A stretch of DNA of 64,000 nt from Pelodiscus sinensis (taxonomy: Eukaryota > Chordata > Testudines > Trionychidae), in contig NC_134726.1 in the NCBI RefSeq assembly GCF_049634645.1, forward strand, positions 37,191,001 through 37,255,000, read 5' to 3'. The notes under the pieces were generated by a model that was given only the letters and a program-made list of their open reading frames with translations, did no database searches and was not told the DNA's origin. Numbering within the stretch: the first letter of the stretch is position 1; each line of letters starts with the position of its first letter. The position numbers and the translations under genes were made by a program. This document shows positions 1 to 15,000 of this stretch, piece by piece.

Positions 1-3000
1 GTCCTTTGGTACCTTGAAATTATCCTTCTCTTTTCTGATGGCTCCCATCGTACGGATGGGATCGGTTTCCCCCGCATGCTGCTGGACCGTCTTCTCTCTA
101 GCAGAAGAGAAAGAGACAAGCCGATTGCATTTCCCTACCATAAGACTTAAATTTTAAAGCGTAACCAGAAATATTAGCACTCAGACCGGAGAGCTGGCGT
201 TCACAACTAGCTTAAGAATTTTTTAAAAGATGCAATCGGCAGCCGGAATCGATGGCAGGTGTTAAAACCAGCAAGCCGAGCGGGGATTCTTACCTCTCTG
301 TATTCTAAAATTGCACAGGCACATGCCACTCAAAGAAAGCATCCTTGCCAGGGTCACAACTTTTAGAACCTGTCTTCACTGGGAAATAACTAAATTCGAA
401 ATAACTCCCAGAATAACAAAGTCGAACTAGCGTGTCCCCATTACGGGGGAGCCTCAAAATGAGTCCGAGGCAGGCTCCGTTACTGCGGACGTGCTACCTC
501 GACTTAGAGCCACAGGAAGCACCGGGAATAATTACTTCGAATGACTCCGGGGAGTCGTTATTTCAAAGTAGCAGCAGCAGAGCGTCCAGATGACTGTGAT
601 TTTGGAATCAGCGTTATTCCCCGAGGAAAGCAGAACGGATTTCAAAAGAAGCAACCCGGTAGCTCGAAATAACGGGCTTGGTCGTGTGGAGGCTCCACGT
701 ATTATTTCGGAATCAGGCGGGTTATCGCGAAATAACTCCCTAGTTTAGAGTGGGGCTTAGGTTCAGCCAGCCGGCACCCCTTCGCTCTGCTGATTCACGT
801 CTTCTCAAAAATGCCCAGTTATTTATCATGGCGAGGAGGTCGCAGAATGGAACAGGTTAGTGATGCCAGAATAACAAGCAACCTGTTAGGGCAGGCGACT
901 CTGGCTCAGCTGGACCGTGCCGATGAAAGAGCGCAAGAAGCGTCGACGGTTGCTTCTCTTTAAGAGGTTGCGCCCTCCGCCCCTTCCCCCCAGAACCCAG
1001 GCCCAGCGGTGCGCACGCAGATACCTCACGCGCATGAAGGGGTTGTATGTGAACTCTTCCGCAATAGTCGATGGGATGGTGGGTTCGCCGCTGTCATATT
1101 TTGCCTGTAAAAGGGGAGAGGTTTCCTGTGAGGTCGGGTACAGACGTTAAAAGCAATGACCTTCAGTAAAGCATTGACCGTCCTAGTGTCTTCTCTGAGC
1201 CCTGGGCTACACTAGGGCTTGATTTCAAAATAAGCCCCCTTCCCCGCTCACAACTGAATTTATCAGCAGAATGTCCGCACCACCGTTTTGAAAGAACGGG
1301 CCACGGAATGTGAAAGCTGTACGCCTGCCTTTCATCGGGAGTCACTTCATTCCAACAGCGTTATTTCGAAATAGCGGCCGTGTGGACGCTGCGGTGCCAC
1401 TATTTCGAAATAACCACGCCCCAGAGTCAATCGAAGTCATGACTCCCCAGTGCTTCCCGGGGCTCTCAGTCTGAGGTAGCGGGTCCACAGGAACGGAGCC
1501 TGCCTGGGACTCGTTTCGAGGCTTCCCCGTCGTGGGGACACGCTAAGCTCGAATGTGTTCAATCGGGAGTGACGTCGAATTTGCTAATTTCGAAATCGTG
1601 TCCTAGTGTAGACGCGGCCCGAGTGTTCTGAGGGCACGGGCCAGCCACAGGCCAGACTCCTCCGAGGAGAAACGGCGTAACCCTCCTCCAGACACCGACG
1701 GGCAGCATTCCACAGGAGCAAGACACGGGCAGGCGCCGAGTGGCCCTGTTCCGGCCCAGTTTGTACCAGGACTAGCCCCTGGTAGTCCCACAGGGGAGGT
1801 GGGACGGGGAGAAGCTAAGGGAAGCCGAGTGCAGGGGTCGACATCTGAAGTGCCCCTTTGGCTTCGCTCTGCCCCATTCTCTCCACGTGCTTCGAGGGGA
1901 AGTCCCCTGGCTGTGGCCACCAGCAACGTTACGGCTGCGGCCCCTTTGGGGGAGGGGCCATGTGCAAGCTCCGCCCACCTGCCTTGCTACTGCCGCCAGC
2001 CCCGACTCTCTTCGCAGTGTTGGGCTTACCCCTGGGATGCAACCGCCCTCAGCCTCATGATCCCTGTTACTGCCCTCTTCCCACTCCCCTCGACTTCTCT
2101 CAGCCTTCCTGCCCCTCCCACCAACCACACTCGGCTCCACCCACCATCCCCGCAGTACTTCGACTGGGTGCACACTAGGGATGGAAGCAACTAGTCGACT
2201 ATCTGATAAGCAGAAGCTTATAGGACAGTCGACTGGTCCCTCGACTAGTCGCTCCCCGCCCCTTACTGCCACTATTAGAAGCAGCGGAGGAGGGTGTGGG
2301 GGGGAGAGAAGCAGGAGCCGATGCTGGGGGGGGGGGCGCGGGAAGTTGGCTTAAAAGCTGTTTTGCGCCAATGCCGTATCCGCAGGGGGGGAGGGGAGGG
2401 TAGCGGGGACCAGGCACGAGCTGGCAATCCCGGTCCTGGCTTGCATTGGGTACCCCCTGCTACGCTTCAGCCTTTTCAATGTATGGAGTCGGCAGGTGGG
2501 GTTCGATCCTGGGACCGGGGACTTACCCCGCTGATCGACTCGTCGATTCAACTACATTTAACATCCTTAGCGCACACGCTACCTCTGCCCCACATGGCCT
2601 CATTACGGTTGTGACCAGGGAGCCGAAGAAACCGACGGGCATCTTGTCCCACACACGACTAAGTTCTTCGAGGCAGGGGCTGCGGCGAGCCGTGTCCGTA
2701 CAAGCACCTAGCCCTTACAGGGCCTTGATCCACAAGAGGGCTCGGGGCCTACCCCACTAGAAACAAAGAATTAAAGTGATCCACTAAGTCTCATACCAGG
2801 AAGCACTCCCTTACCTTGGCCCAGGCTAGCTTTTGTTGGATGGCAGCGTTATTGGGTTCAACGTGACGGGCAAATTTGAGGTTGTTGATGGTGTATTCGT
2901 GACCACAGTAAACTCTCTAAGAGAAGGCAAACAAACAAAGTGAGTGCTTTCCATCGCAGGACCTCAAAGCACCGTTCGGTACAGGCGCTACTCTAACGTC

Positions 3001-6000
3001 CAGGTGCCAGGCTACGACAGTCCTGCTGCAATTTCACATTTGAGCTTCTTCAGAACTCTTGGGTGAATACCACCCGGTGTTAGTGACTTACTAGTTTAAC
3101 GTATCAATGGGGTCTAAAGCATCCCCCAAGGAGACCTCGGCCTTAGGACAGCTCCTCAGACACGCCTCAGCTAAAAAGAACAGCTCAGGTGTGGGAATCT
3201 CCCTCACATTCTCAGCTGTGAAGACCGATGCAAGGGATTCGTTTAGTTCCTCCGCAACGGCCTTGCCGTTCTCAAATGCTCCTTTAGCACCTTGGCCATC
3301 CAGTGGCCCCAGTGGCGGTAGCACCTTGGCCATCCAGTGGCCCCAATGGCGGTTGAACGGGCATCTTGCTTCTGATGGACTTAAACATGTTTGTGACACC
3401 CTTCTCCACAGAGCCCTGGCTTTTCTACATGCCAGACAGCCCCTGGACATCACCCTCAGGCATTCTGAAAGCTCACGCGACCATTTTGGGCAACCTGGTA
3501 TCAGGAAGGTGGCTGCTTCTTCAGTCTGTAATAGATGGAGCTGGGTTAGGCTGCTGACGCGCCCGGAAAGCTAGGTACCGTTTCAGGGTCCAGGCGGCCT
3601 AAGACCTCGATCAGAGCTTTGTACATTTCTTCTGGGGTCCCTTCGAAGAACTTCCCACAGCCGGCCACGAACAGCGTGTCACCTGGGAGAGGGGACAGGA
3701 CACGGTAGGACAGCCAGAGAAGACCCTAGATAGCACATGGCAGGAGATAATTCCCGACATGACATAAGCCTCTATCATATCCTCCCTCCCTCCCAAGTCT
3801 CCTCCTTTCTAAGATGATAAGTCCCAGCCTGATTCATCTCTCCTCATAAGGCAGCCGTTCCAAACCCCTCATTTTTGTTGCCCCTTTTCTGAACTTTTTC
3901 CCAATGTTCCCATTGTTCTCCCTGGCAGTAAACAGCCCCGGGGAGCTGGTGACCCAAAGAGCAGCCCAAATTCCATGATGGAGCCTGGTCACATGTCACA
4001 AGAGACACGTGGCGCCCACGCTAAGACAGCCACAAGTGTAACAGGAAAAAAACCAGAATCCGGATAATCAGGAGATGACCAGAGGAAAGATCTGCATGAG
4101 CCGCACAGAGACAAGGCAAAAGAAACCACCCAGCTCCTCACCTGTAAAGACAGCCGGGGGCTCCGAACTATTAGGCTTGGTCACGTAGTAACAGATGTGT
4201 CCAGACGTGTGACACGGCGTCGAGAGGCATTTCACATGAAGCGATCCCACCTGAGGGGAAGGCAAACAGACTGAAGTTGCCTGGGAGTTTAACTCGAGGG
4301 GTTTCTAGATGGAGGATGGCACAAAATTTGGCAGGCAAGTTCCCAAGCTGCAGAGTAAAGAGCGCAAGTCAGGTTGCCATGGAGTCCAGCAAGCGTTCGG
4401 CGAGGGGAGCTTGCGAGATAATCGAGCGCGTTACTTCAGCGGGTACAAAGGGGAACTTCATTTCCTTCCATTACACACAGGGACTCTGGTTGGCAGTGAG
4501 TGAGGCCAAGCAAACAAATCGAGACACTTACAAAACCCAGGCAAGTTAGTCAAGTGTAAACAGCTACTGTCAAGTAGGGATGTAAAATTTCGATTATTTG
4601 GCTAATCGACTAGTCGATGCAATCTCCCAAGGCAAAAGCACTGCGGGGACCATGGGCCAACGGGGGGCTCAGGCAGTCCCCAGCGGACCCTGGGCTCCAT
4701 GTGGCGCTGCCGCTTTGAAATGCCGCAGAGAGCCCGGTGTCAGCCTCCACGCGGTGTTTCAAAGCAGCGGTACCGCACGGAGCCTGGGGTCAGCTGGGGA
4801 CTTGGGCTCCACATGGCATTGCCACTTTGAAACACCCCCTGTTCTGTCCCTCCCCTTCCGCCTGCACTTGCTGCCTCTTTCTGTTAAGAGGCAGCAAGGG
4901 GGGAGGGAAGCGACTAGTCACCTAGCCTATCGACTATCTGAGATGAATTGCTTATCAGGTGGTCGACTAGTTGACTTGTCCTTCACATCCCTACTGCCAA
5001 GAATGGGGAAAGCGAGCTATATACCTGGACACACACTCAACTGCCCACTCAGCAGGCTAGGTGGCAATGTTTCCTCTATCTTTTTTCATCCATGTGTGGA
5101 ATAAATGTTGTTAGGTGCAGACGTGCATCACCAGTAGAAACACACGCTGCCAGCTGTGGGCACTCGGCTAATCAGCTGGGCAGCATTTGCACCTGTCTTG
5201 GGTGGCCGCCCAGGCGCTCAGCTTACAGGGAACACTGCCACAGGGCTATTTACTGCACACATGGCTGACCGACAGCAGCTCATTTTTAAACGAGTGGTCT
5301 CCACCACCAGCACCTCACAATCCAATGCATTTACCCTCCCCGCCCTGCTGTGAGCCAGGACAGTGGTACGATCCCCCAGGGCAGATGCGAAACAAAGGCA
5401 CAGTGACTTGCCCAAGGTCGCTAGGAGTCCGTGGCAGAGCAGGGAGCGGAGCATGGTATGGGCTCTGAACCCTGGAGGGGATGTCTACGTAGACACGAGT
5501 CCGGCCAGCTCTCAGCGGGAGACACGTGTTTGCTTGTTACCTGGAAGGACGTCAAGTGCGACACTTTCTGCGTCAGGGCTCCCACGCGGTTGTCTCCCCC
5601 GTAGACTCTTAGCCCAGACTCCATCTTCACAAGCTTCTCGTTACCCCCAGCATGGTCCCTGAAAGGCCCAAAGGTCAGAGTCTGGGCGGCCACAAGATGC
5701 GCTTCTTACAACTCGGGCCTTCCTCCGGCTAGGCTGGAAGTATTACCCCGCAGAAGGACTGGCTAGTTCCCAGGCTTTGAACGTGACCCCCTCCGGAGCA
5801 GTCAGCTGCTCTGCCCTGTCCCCTGCACGTCACCTCCTCACGCAGCCTCGGGGAGGACACGAAGGCCACGAAGCTACTGAAGTGACGTCCCAGCAAAGCT
5901 CCTGCTCCACTTCATCGCTCAGTTCGGTTTTGAGACTGGGGTGGGGAACCGACGGCCCGCGGGCCCCATCCAGCCCGCAGCTTGCCTTGACCTGGCCCAC

Positions 6001-9000
6001 GAGCACCCCAGCCCGCTCCTGCCCCCTCCCGCCCACACCCCGCAACCCCAGCCCGCTCCTGCCCCCTCCCGCCCACACCCTGCAACCCCAGCCCGCTCCT
6101 GCCCCCTCCCGCCCACACCCCGCAACCCCAGCCAGCTCCTGCCCCCTCCCGCCCACACCCCGCAACCCCAGCCAGCTCCTGCCCCCTCCCGCCCACACCC
6201 CGCAACCCCAGCCCGCTCCTCCCCCTCCTTCCCTCCTGCCCGCAACCCCAACCCGCTCCCTCCCCAGCCTGCTCCTGCCCCCTCCCGCCCACACCCCGCA
6301 TCCCCAGCCTGCTCCTGCCCCCTCCCACATCCCCAGCCTGCTCCCTCCCTCCTGCCCAGACCCCGCAACCCCAGCCCGCTCCTGCCCCCTCCCGCCCACA
6401 CCCCGCAACCCCAGCCCGCTCCTGCCCCCTCCCTCCCTCCCGCCCACACCCTGCACCCCCAACCTGCTCCTGCCCCTCTGTCCCACACAGAGTTAATCCG
6501 GCCCTGGGGAGTGAACCCTGAGCCTCAGCACCCCCCCTCGAGAGGAGTGTCATTTTTCCTTCTTCTCAGGTGGGGGCCAAGTCTGTGAGGATTGTGGGTT
6601 CTCCCCCCTCACTTGTGTGGCCCCCAACCCAAAACAAGGCTCCCCACCACCATGTTAAGAGCAAGGGTGGGGCAACTTCTTCCGGGGGTGTTCCCACCGC
6701 ACCCGGCTGATGGGAGGGGCAGGCGTTCACTGCCACGAAGCTGCAAGGCCCGTCTCGGGGTTGGCGGCCAAGCCGGGGGAGGCCCGAGGGCAGCCGGGCA
6801 CTGACTTCGTGGGGTGTGGACGCCCCCTACCTCCGGAGGGGGTTCTACTCTAGGGGCGAGAGAGACCGTCGGAGAGAATTACCAGTGGTGGTGAGTGGTG
6901 AGGACCGTCGTCAGCTTCACGCCGTGTTTCCGGACCACCTCCACCACCTACAGACAGAGCGCCAGAGACATTCGATTTCACAGCACCCGGCTCGGGCCCC
7001 GCCTGACTACGCGGAGGGGCTTCCCTGCCTCTGCGAAGGCGCTCGGAGACGGGACTGCACCCCTCCTCGGGCCAGGCGCCCATCAGCTTTGCGGGGAACT
7101 ACGCCCGAGTAAGGACTGCATTCCCCCAGGGGATCAGCACATCCGGCCAAGGTCCCGCCGCCGGCAAATACATGTTACACTAAAACTCCGGTGGTCCGGC
7201 ATCCAATGCTCCGGCTCTCCTGATGGTCCGGCACCATCGGGAACCCGGAAGTGCTCCGGGCAGCCGGACAATTGGAGCTGCTCTTGCGCCCGGCTTCCCC
7301 AATTCAGCCGCTGCTGAAACTGACCAGCGGCTGAATCAGGGAAGCCGGGGGCAGAGCAGCTGGGGTGCTGCCGGGTTGGTCCCCTAGCGCTGCCCCTCAG
7401 GGCTGCGGGATCAACCCGGCAGCACCCCAGCTCCTCTGCCACAGGCATCCCCGATTCAGCCGCTGCTGAAACTGACCAGCAGCGGCTGAATCGGGGATGC
7501 CTGGGGCAGAGCCAGACTATCGGAAGGGGGGGCTACGAGGGCTCTGGGGTGGCATCCCCTCCACCTCAGTCCAGACCCTTCATAGTCCCCCCTTCCGATA
7601 GTCTGTCATATCTGATAATCCAGCACCCCCTGGGTCCTAAAGGTGCCGGATTATCGGAAGTTTACTGTACTTCATAAGCAGCCAGGAAAGGCTCCATCCT
7701 ACACCTCGCCAATTGTGCGTACAGCAGAGTAAGAGTCAGGACTGGACGAGACCTCAGGAGAAATTGAGTCCAGCCCCCTGCCCAAAGCAGGACCAATCCC
7801 AACTCAATCATCCCAGCCAGGGCTTGGTCAAGCCGGGACTTAAAAACCTCTAGGGATGGAGATTCCACCCCCTCCCTAGGGAACCCAGCCCAGCGCTTCC
7901 CCACCCGCCTAGGGAAATAGTTTTTCCTAATATCCAACCTAGACCTCCCCCACTGCAACTTGAGCCCATTGCTCCTCATTCTGCTCCCACTGAGAACAGC
8001 CTCTCGCCAGCCTCTTTGGAACCCCCCTTCAGGGAGTTGAAGGCTGCTCTCAAATCCCCCCTCACTCTTCTCTTCTGCAGACTAAATAAGCCCAAATCCC
8101 TCAGCCTCTCCTCGTTGGTCACGTGCTCCAGCCTAGTCACACCCCAACGGACGCAACTGAAGCACCCAGATCTCAGCCGCCACACTGACCCGCAGCCACG
8201 GCCTCGGCCCCTCACCAAGAGCCAGGCTCACGGCCAGCCACCTCCTGCATTGCCACGCGGGGCTCGCGCAGGCGGCCCTGACCCAACCCGGATCCGCTCT
8301 CCCCAGGCCGAGCCCCGGGCGCGCTACCTTCTGGGGCTGCACGGGGTCGACGATGGCGGCCTCCTGGGTCTCCTCGTCGATGAGGAGATACATGTAGTTG
8401 TCCGTGAGGGCCGGAAGCAGCTCCACCTTCATGTTGGCCTGCGTGACTACCGCGGACCGTCTCAGCTCAGCGTCGGCGTGGAGGAAGCCAGTCCCCGGCC
8501 GGGCTGTCCCTGGGGACACAGGACATGGGAAAAGAGGGTCAGTGCGGCAGGAGCGCGGGGAGATGCTGGGGCTCAACGCCACGGCTCTGAGGGGCCCACG
8601 AGAAGAGCAGGGTGTGGCTTCACGCTGCCTCCTGCTGGAGGAAGGGCCAGGGTCCAGGCAGGGCGAGGTCTCCCAGGGAGGATGCCACCTGCCCCACCCA
8701 GGAGCCCAACGGCAGCCACCTGGCGCAGGGCCCTGCTCTCCCCGGCAGCACCCAGGAGTCCCCCCCGGAGTGGGGACACGGGCCCGGCACGCCCTCGTCG
8801 GCGCGCGACGGGACCCAGGGGCGACGGCAAGGCAGGACCGGGCCCAACAGGAAACCCGGCAGAGGAGGAACCGAGCGGGCGGAGGAGAACCGACGGTTCC
8901 CGTAGCAACCGGGCTCCGGAGCCCTGAGCAAAGCCCACGGCACGGCAGAGCGGAGGCGAAACGAATCACTTGGCTCGTTCCGGAGCAGGGCTCGTCGCCA

Positions 9001-12000
9001 GCCCGTCCAGCGCCCGGGCCCTGAGGTCAGGGGAGACGTTCGGGCGGCAGCTGAGTGACCCCGGCTCTCAGAGAGCTGGAGAAAGGCCGTTTTAGAGGCT
9101 ACGGGTGCTCAATTTGCAGGCCAGGACCCTTCTGGGGGTTAGGAGGTTATCACATGAGGGGAGGTCATGAGTCAGCCCCCCCCCCAACCTCTGCCCAGTG
9201 TTTGTAACGGTATTAAATATATCAAAAGTGTTTAATTTCTTGGGGGAGGGGAGAGTCACTCTCAGAGGCTCGCCAGGCAAAAGGGACCCCAGACACCAAG
9301 TTTGAAACCACGGGCGTAGAGAGACCTTTGGCCAGAGGCGCCAGAGCAAGCGAGTCGGGCAAAGGGGGAGAGAGCGCAGCCTCCAGCAGAGCGCGCGGGA
9401 CGCCTGTCGGTACCCGAGTCACGCACCAGCCCGCCTCGGGAGGGAAGGTTCGGGTTCGCCGGCCGCAGCTCCCTCCCCCGAGGCAGCCAAAAAAGCTGCT
9501 CCGCTCTTTGCTTCGGGGGACGCGTTTCAGCTGATCCGCAAAGAGCCCAAAGATCCCTCGCTCCTTTGGGGAACTCGCGCCGGGCGAACAGGCTGGGCAA
9601 AAGGATCAGCCCTTTCAATGGGGGAGAGGAGCAAGAAACGGCTGCCCACTGGGCCTCCCGTTTCTAGCGCCTCCAGCCGCCGTCGCGCCCATTTCTGGGC
9701 TCCTCTGGGTAGTTAAAGGGAGAGAGACCCCGAGACGCTCCATTCAGGAGGAAGAGATTGTAGCCTGAACATGGCACTCCGGGCACGCCAGCTACCTGGG
9801 ATGAAACACCCCATGGAGCCGGCCAGCACACGGGCCAATACAACAGTATTACAGGATCAAGACCAGGCCCCATTGCGATGGGTGGGATGTGGAGACAGTT
9901 CAGGATGGATCCTGTCCCTAGGCAGGTACAATCAGTGGAGGGAAACTCGTGACCTACACCCTCCCCCCCCCATGTCCTCTCCCCCACGTCTCTCGCACCC
10001 TGGGCGCTTTCGGAGCATCATCAATCTGCTGATTCACACTCCATCCCAGCTCCTGTCCCAAGCCACAAATCAGCTGCTCGGGGCAGTTCAAGCTCTGGGA
10101 GGGAGGGGGAGAGGCAGGGCTGGGGCAGATCTGTGGGGTGCCGAAAGCGAGAGGCGCGTGTGGGGTCGTGGGGGAGCGCAGGCTGCATGTGGCCTGCTGA
10201 GACGGAGAGCCGCTTATGCAGCCTGCTTCCTCATCTCGTGGACCCCTCGCTGCGACACGGCAGAGACCCGGAGAGGGCAAGGGACTCAGCTAAGGTCCCA
10301 GCCACTCAGCAGCAAAAGTAGGAACCGAATCCAGCCCTCCCCCGCAACACGCCCAGTGCTGGCCTCTGCCCAAGGGACAACGTCCCCCGCAGCAGGAGAA
10401 GAGGAAAGAGCTGCAACGCTGGAAGGGCTCCAAAACTAGGCTTTGGGATGCACAATACACAGGTATCGCCCCGCAGACCCAGAGTTACAATCCCACCAGA
10501 GCTGTGAGCACTGAACATGCAAAATCACAGCCACACGCACAGGCCGTTGGAACCCCGGCAGCGCTCGCTCTAATTTTTTTCCACCCATGTGTGGAATACA
10601 TTTTTATGTGCACTGGGGCATGTGCACCACCCTTTGAAACACACGCTGCTGGCTGCGGGTGCTCCGCTAATCAGCTGGGCGGCACTGGGATCTCTCCTGG
10701 GTAGCTGCCCTGCTTACAGGGAACACTGGCCCATCTGCTCCCAGGAACACTGAACATACATTTAGAAATACTTTAAACACTCAGCCCTAGAACTGCAGGA
10801 AGCATGAAGCCTTTGGAGCCCCAATGCACCTGTTGGAAGCTGAGGGAAACAGACTCCCGCTCACCCCTTTATAGACAGCTCCAGAGATCAGTTCAACAAT
10901 CAACCTCACCGCACTTGCTCCTCCGCTCAGGACCTTCCACCCACCCCCATTCTCCTTCCTCACCTAGTTTGGAAGCCTCCAAAAGGCAGAGTTTAAAACA
11001 ATCAGAAAAGTTTTTCTTCACTCAGCGCACAGTCAACCTGTGGAACTCCTTGCCAGAGGATGTGGTGAAGGCTAGAACTTTAACAGGGTTCAAAAAAAGA
11101 GCTAGACAGATTCATGGAGGTTAGGTCCATCAATGGCGATTAGCCAGGATGGGTAGGAATGGTGTCCCTAGCCTGTTTGTCTGGAGAGGGGTGACAGGGG
11201 AGGGATCACTTGACAATTTCCCTGTTCTGATCACTCCCTCTGGGGAATCTGGCATTGGCCACTGTTGGCAGACAGGACACTGGGCTGGATGGACCTTTGA
11301 TCTCACCCCGTATGGCCATTCTTAGAGGCTTGACAATGCAGGACCTCAGCAGAGACCAACAGCAGCGACAAGAGTAGACAAGGATGTGAAGCACCAAGGA
11401 GCAGTTCTACTGAGCCAGTGTCACTTGCTCACACGGGCCTCGTTCGGTAGGTCACGGCATCTCAAGAAGAGACAGTCCCCCACTCTAGCGTCCCAAAACC
11501 TGAAGCCAAGTCAAGTTCCTCCGGGCAACTGCTGACCCATTTAGCCCAACGTGACACACGCCCTGCTGACAGCAGCAGCTTTGCCTAAGCAGCGGAACCT
11601 GTTTCTATCCCAACCCCAAGCAGACTGTTCAGGCAGCCTTGCCAGCCGATCTCCAGTCGGCTTTTATCCTAAAGACACAGGCTGCGTTTAGACTGGCAAG
11701 TTTTTCCGCAAAATTTGCCAGCTGTCTACACTGGCCGCTTGAGTTTGCGCAAAAGCACTGACGTTCTACTGTCCGAAATCAGCACTTCTTGCGCAAATGC
11801 TTTGACATTCCCGTTCGGGCAAAAGCCCTTTTCTGGAAATCTTTTTGCGCAAGAGGGCCAGTGTAGACAGCTAAAAACTGTCTTGCACAAAAAAGCCCTG
11901 ATGGTGAAAATGGCGACTGGGGCTTTCTTGCGCAAAACCGCGTCTAGATTGGCACGGACGCTTTTGCGCAAAAAATGCTTTTGCGCAAAAGCGTCCGTGC

Positions 12001-15000
12001 CAATCTAGACGCTCTTTTCCGCAAGTGCTTTTAATGGAAAAGCTTTTCCGTTAAAAGCATTTGCGGCAAATCATGCCAGTCTAGATGCAGCCTCAGTGTC
12101 TGGAGGTAGGGGTGGTGATTTTTGGATGTGGGCAGCTGGCGACGTTGCACTTGCCAAGATGAAATGCCCTTCACCTCCAATACAGCGTTTGCCCATGATT
12201 CTATCACAGGCGTCAAGATGAATGAAAGAAAAAAATACCCTGAGTAGTCCGGTAGCACCGTAGAGACTAACAAATTACATATCAGATCACGGGGAAAACC
12301 CACTTCCTCAGATGAGTGCAGAAAAAAAAAAAGAGAGAAACCTCCCACTGTATGATGGAAAAAGGAAGAGATGGGAGAAAAAGGTAACTGTCACTTGTAG
12401 TGCGGGTGCTAATGAGGCTAATTGAGTGGGCTGGGTCTCATACTTAGCTTTTGATGTCATTTGGGTGTTGAATATAATGGCCCATCGAGTTCATGTCTTT
12501 GATCAAGCCATGAGAGATGGTGTCAAATTTGCATACGAAGGCCAGTTCCACGCTCACTCTCTAGTTGGTTTCTGAAATTCCTTTGGAAGAAGACTGGCTA
12601 CTTTTAAATCCACGAGTGAGTGCCCAGGCAGGTTAAAATGTTCCCCTGCAGGTTCGTGTGCTCCCATTGCTGAGATCTGATTTGTGGCTGTTTAACCTTT
12701 GTCGTAGAGACTGCCCCGTTTGGCTAATAGGTCAATGGATGTGAAAGATTAACCAGTGACCCAGTTAACGGGTAATGTTCACTGGTTCTGGTTAACTGGC
12801 AACCAGTGGGGGCTGGGGCAGCCTCCCACCTGACGCAGCCTCCCACCTGACGCAGGCAGGGGCTGCTCTCCTTTAATGTTTAACCCGTGAACTGATTAAC
12901 CCAGATTTCGCATCCCGAGAATGAACTTTCCGCCTGATCTTGCTCCTGAGGAAGCCACTGGCTAGAACTGGCCCAGCGGGAGTGGAACCCTCTTGCCCAT
13001 CCAGTAGCCTCATACGGGTTTCAGCCGTTCCATCCCCCTGGAACAGAACCCAGCTGTCTGGACGCCAGAGAGAACGGAGACACAGCAAAGGCGCCAAGCA
13101 TGCTCCTTTGAGCTGTGCCGGCACGAGGCGCTGCTGTTTTGGTTTACTCCCACGACTCCCAACCCTACGTTTTCAGAGATTTGGCAATTTGCCGTTTTCC
13201 TGGAGTGCCGCAGGCACAGCTGGAACGAGAAAAGGCAAATCGAGGCAGCTTCTGAACATGCCTCAGACAGCTCAGCAATATCCATGTTTGAGAAGAGACT
13301 TTTTTTAAAAAAAGGCCTCGTAGTCTTAGACTGGGCTACAAAAGCGAGCCCTGTACAGTTAAACCTGCTGCGGAGCATCACTCTGTAACAAATCAGAATC
13401 TCTGCAGCCATCTCATTACTGATTACAGGAGGCAGACAGTTGTAGCTTATCCCTTTTGGCTTATTTTTCTAGCCCACCGAGCGTTCTTGGTTTTTCCTTC
13501 CACATCTGCCTTGTACTAAATTAGAGCTGAAAAATGAGTAAAGGAAGAGAGCGTGAAAGGCTATGTCTACACTGGCGCGATCTTGCGCCAGAAATATGCA
13601 TATGAGGCTAAGCGTGGAATATCGTCAGCCTCATTGGCATATCTAATGAGCCGCCATTTCTGCAGAAGAGGCTCTTGTACCAGAAGGAGCTGTCTACACT
13701 GCCCTTTCTTGAGCAAGAAAAGCCTCTTGCGCAATGCCGCCACGCTGATTAATTTCAGGAATAACGGCAATGCGCAAGAGGGGTTCTGTGTTGAAGGGCA
13801 TTTTGGCAGGTAGGAAATTGGTCATGTTATACAGAGTATGGATATTTGCTGGGTACTAAGAGAGAAGCAGAGTTTGATGCAAAATTTCTTTACGAGAGAG
13901 GTCACGAATCCATTCCTGCGACATTATTATGTTATTAGGGATCAGAAAGGAAATTTCTTTATATTCTGAATCCACTAATTGCCTGTGTTGGGTTCTAGAT
14001 TCCCTATTTCTTCTCCATCAGGAATAGACCACAAGACCTACTGCTTACAGCAACTGAGATGCTAACGTTCTGGCTGTACCAACTGTACGGTCCTCAGAAT
14101 TTCAATACGACTTATGCTCCTATTCGGGTTTCTCCCCCCACAGGGACCAATACAGCTCCCACAGAAGCTCCCAAAAAAATCTGGGAAGGGCCCATCACAT
14201 CCATTCTGCATCTGTAAGAATGTAAGTTACCCCAACACGACTTGGTACTTCCATGTTCAAAGCACTGTACAAACATTAACGTCCTCGCAAACCAGGGATT
14301 CCCTAACGAGATCGTGATGCTGCTCTAAAACGGGGCACAATTTTCAAGTTTGACAGCAAATCTAGTCACTAAGTTAGGTTAGGGCCACTCCTACAACTGG
14401 ATTCCTGTAAAATCCTCTGCTCCTTATTTCACTGGGATTGGGGTAACAACTTCACATTGAAATCAGAGCCTCAAAGTAGTCCGGTGGCTGCTTAAGTCAA
14501 ACTTGGCTGCTGTTTCTAGCGTGACAAATAGGTCTGCACTCATAAACTCCAGTCATCTGAAGAAGTGGGCTGTGCCCACGAAAGCTCATGATACCATCTA
14601 CATGTTGCCTTAGTCTATAAAGTGCTACCAGACCATTTGTTGTTTTTTTAAGTCCTATACTGGGCTATCCCCCGAAAGTTGCCCAATAAAACTAAGCATT
14701 GTGGCTGTGGGTTGTACAGATCAATAAAGCGCAGTTAGGACCCAGTTTTCCAGACCCATTCCCAGCCTATGTCCCGCAGGAAGGCCAGGAGGAGCAGACT
14801 ACAGGCAGTTCCCGGGTTACATGGATCCGACTTACATCGGATCCCTACTTACAACCCCGCACTAGCTGCTTCCCCCCAGCAGACCAGGGAGACGCAGAGC
14901 GGCTTTTCTCAGCAGACACCTCAGCTTGAGAATAAAGGACTGAGGGAAGTGAGGTGTGGGAGAGTAAACCTGAGCTCTGGAGAAATGTTTGGCTAGAGTT

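Noticed and set aside
6009..6480. Regular repeat spacing reminiscent of a CRISPR array
   Set aside because: The units are directly adjacent with no unique spacers, and the host is a vertebrate genome.
5777..6588. Long open frames on both strands, some over 200 codons
   Set aside because: They are translations of the 39-bp GC-rich tandem repeat (Pro/Ala one way, Gly/Arg the other) and lie in a HAGH intron.
8133..8969. A 278-codon minus-strand frame
   Set aside because: Only 8328-8509 of it is coding (HAGH exon 2, bounded by GT and AG); the rest is open by GC bias.
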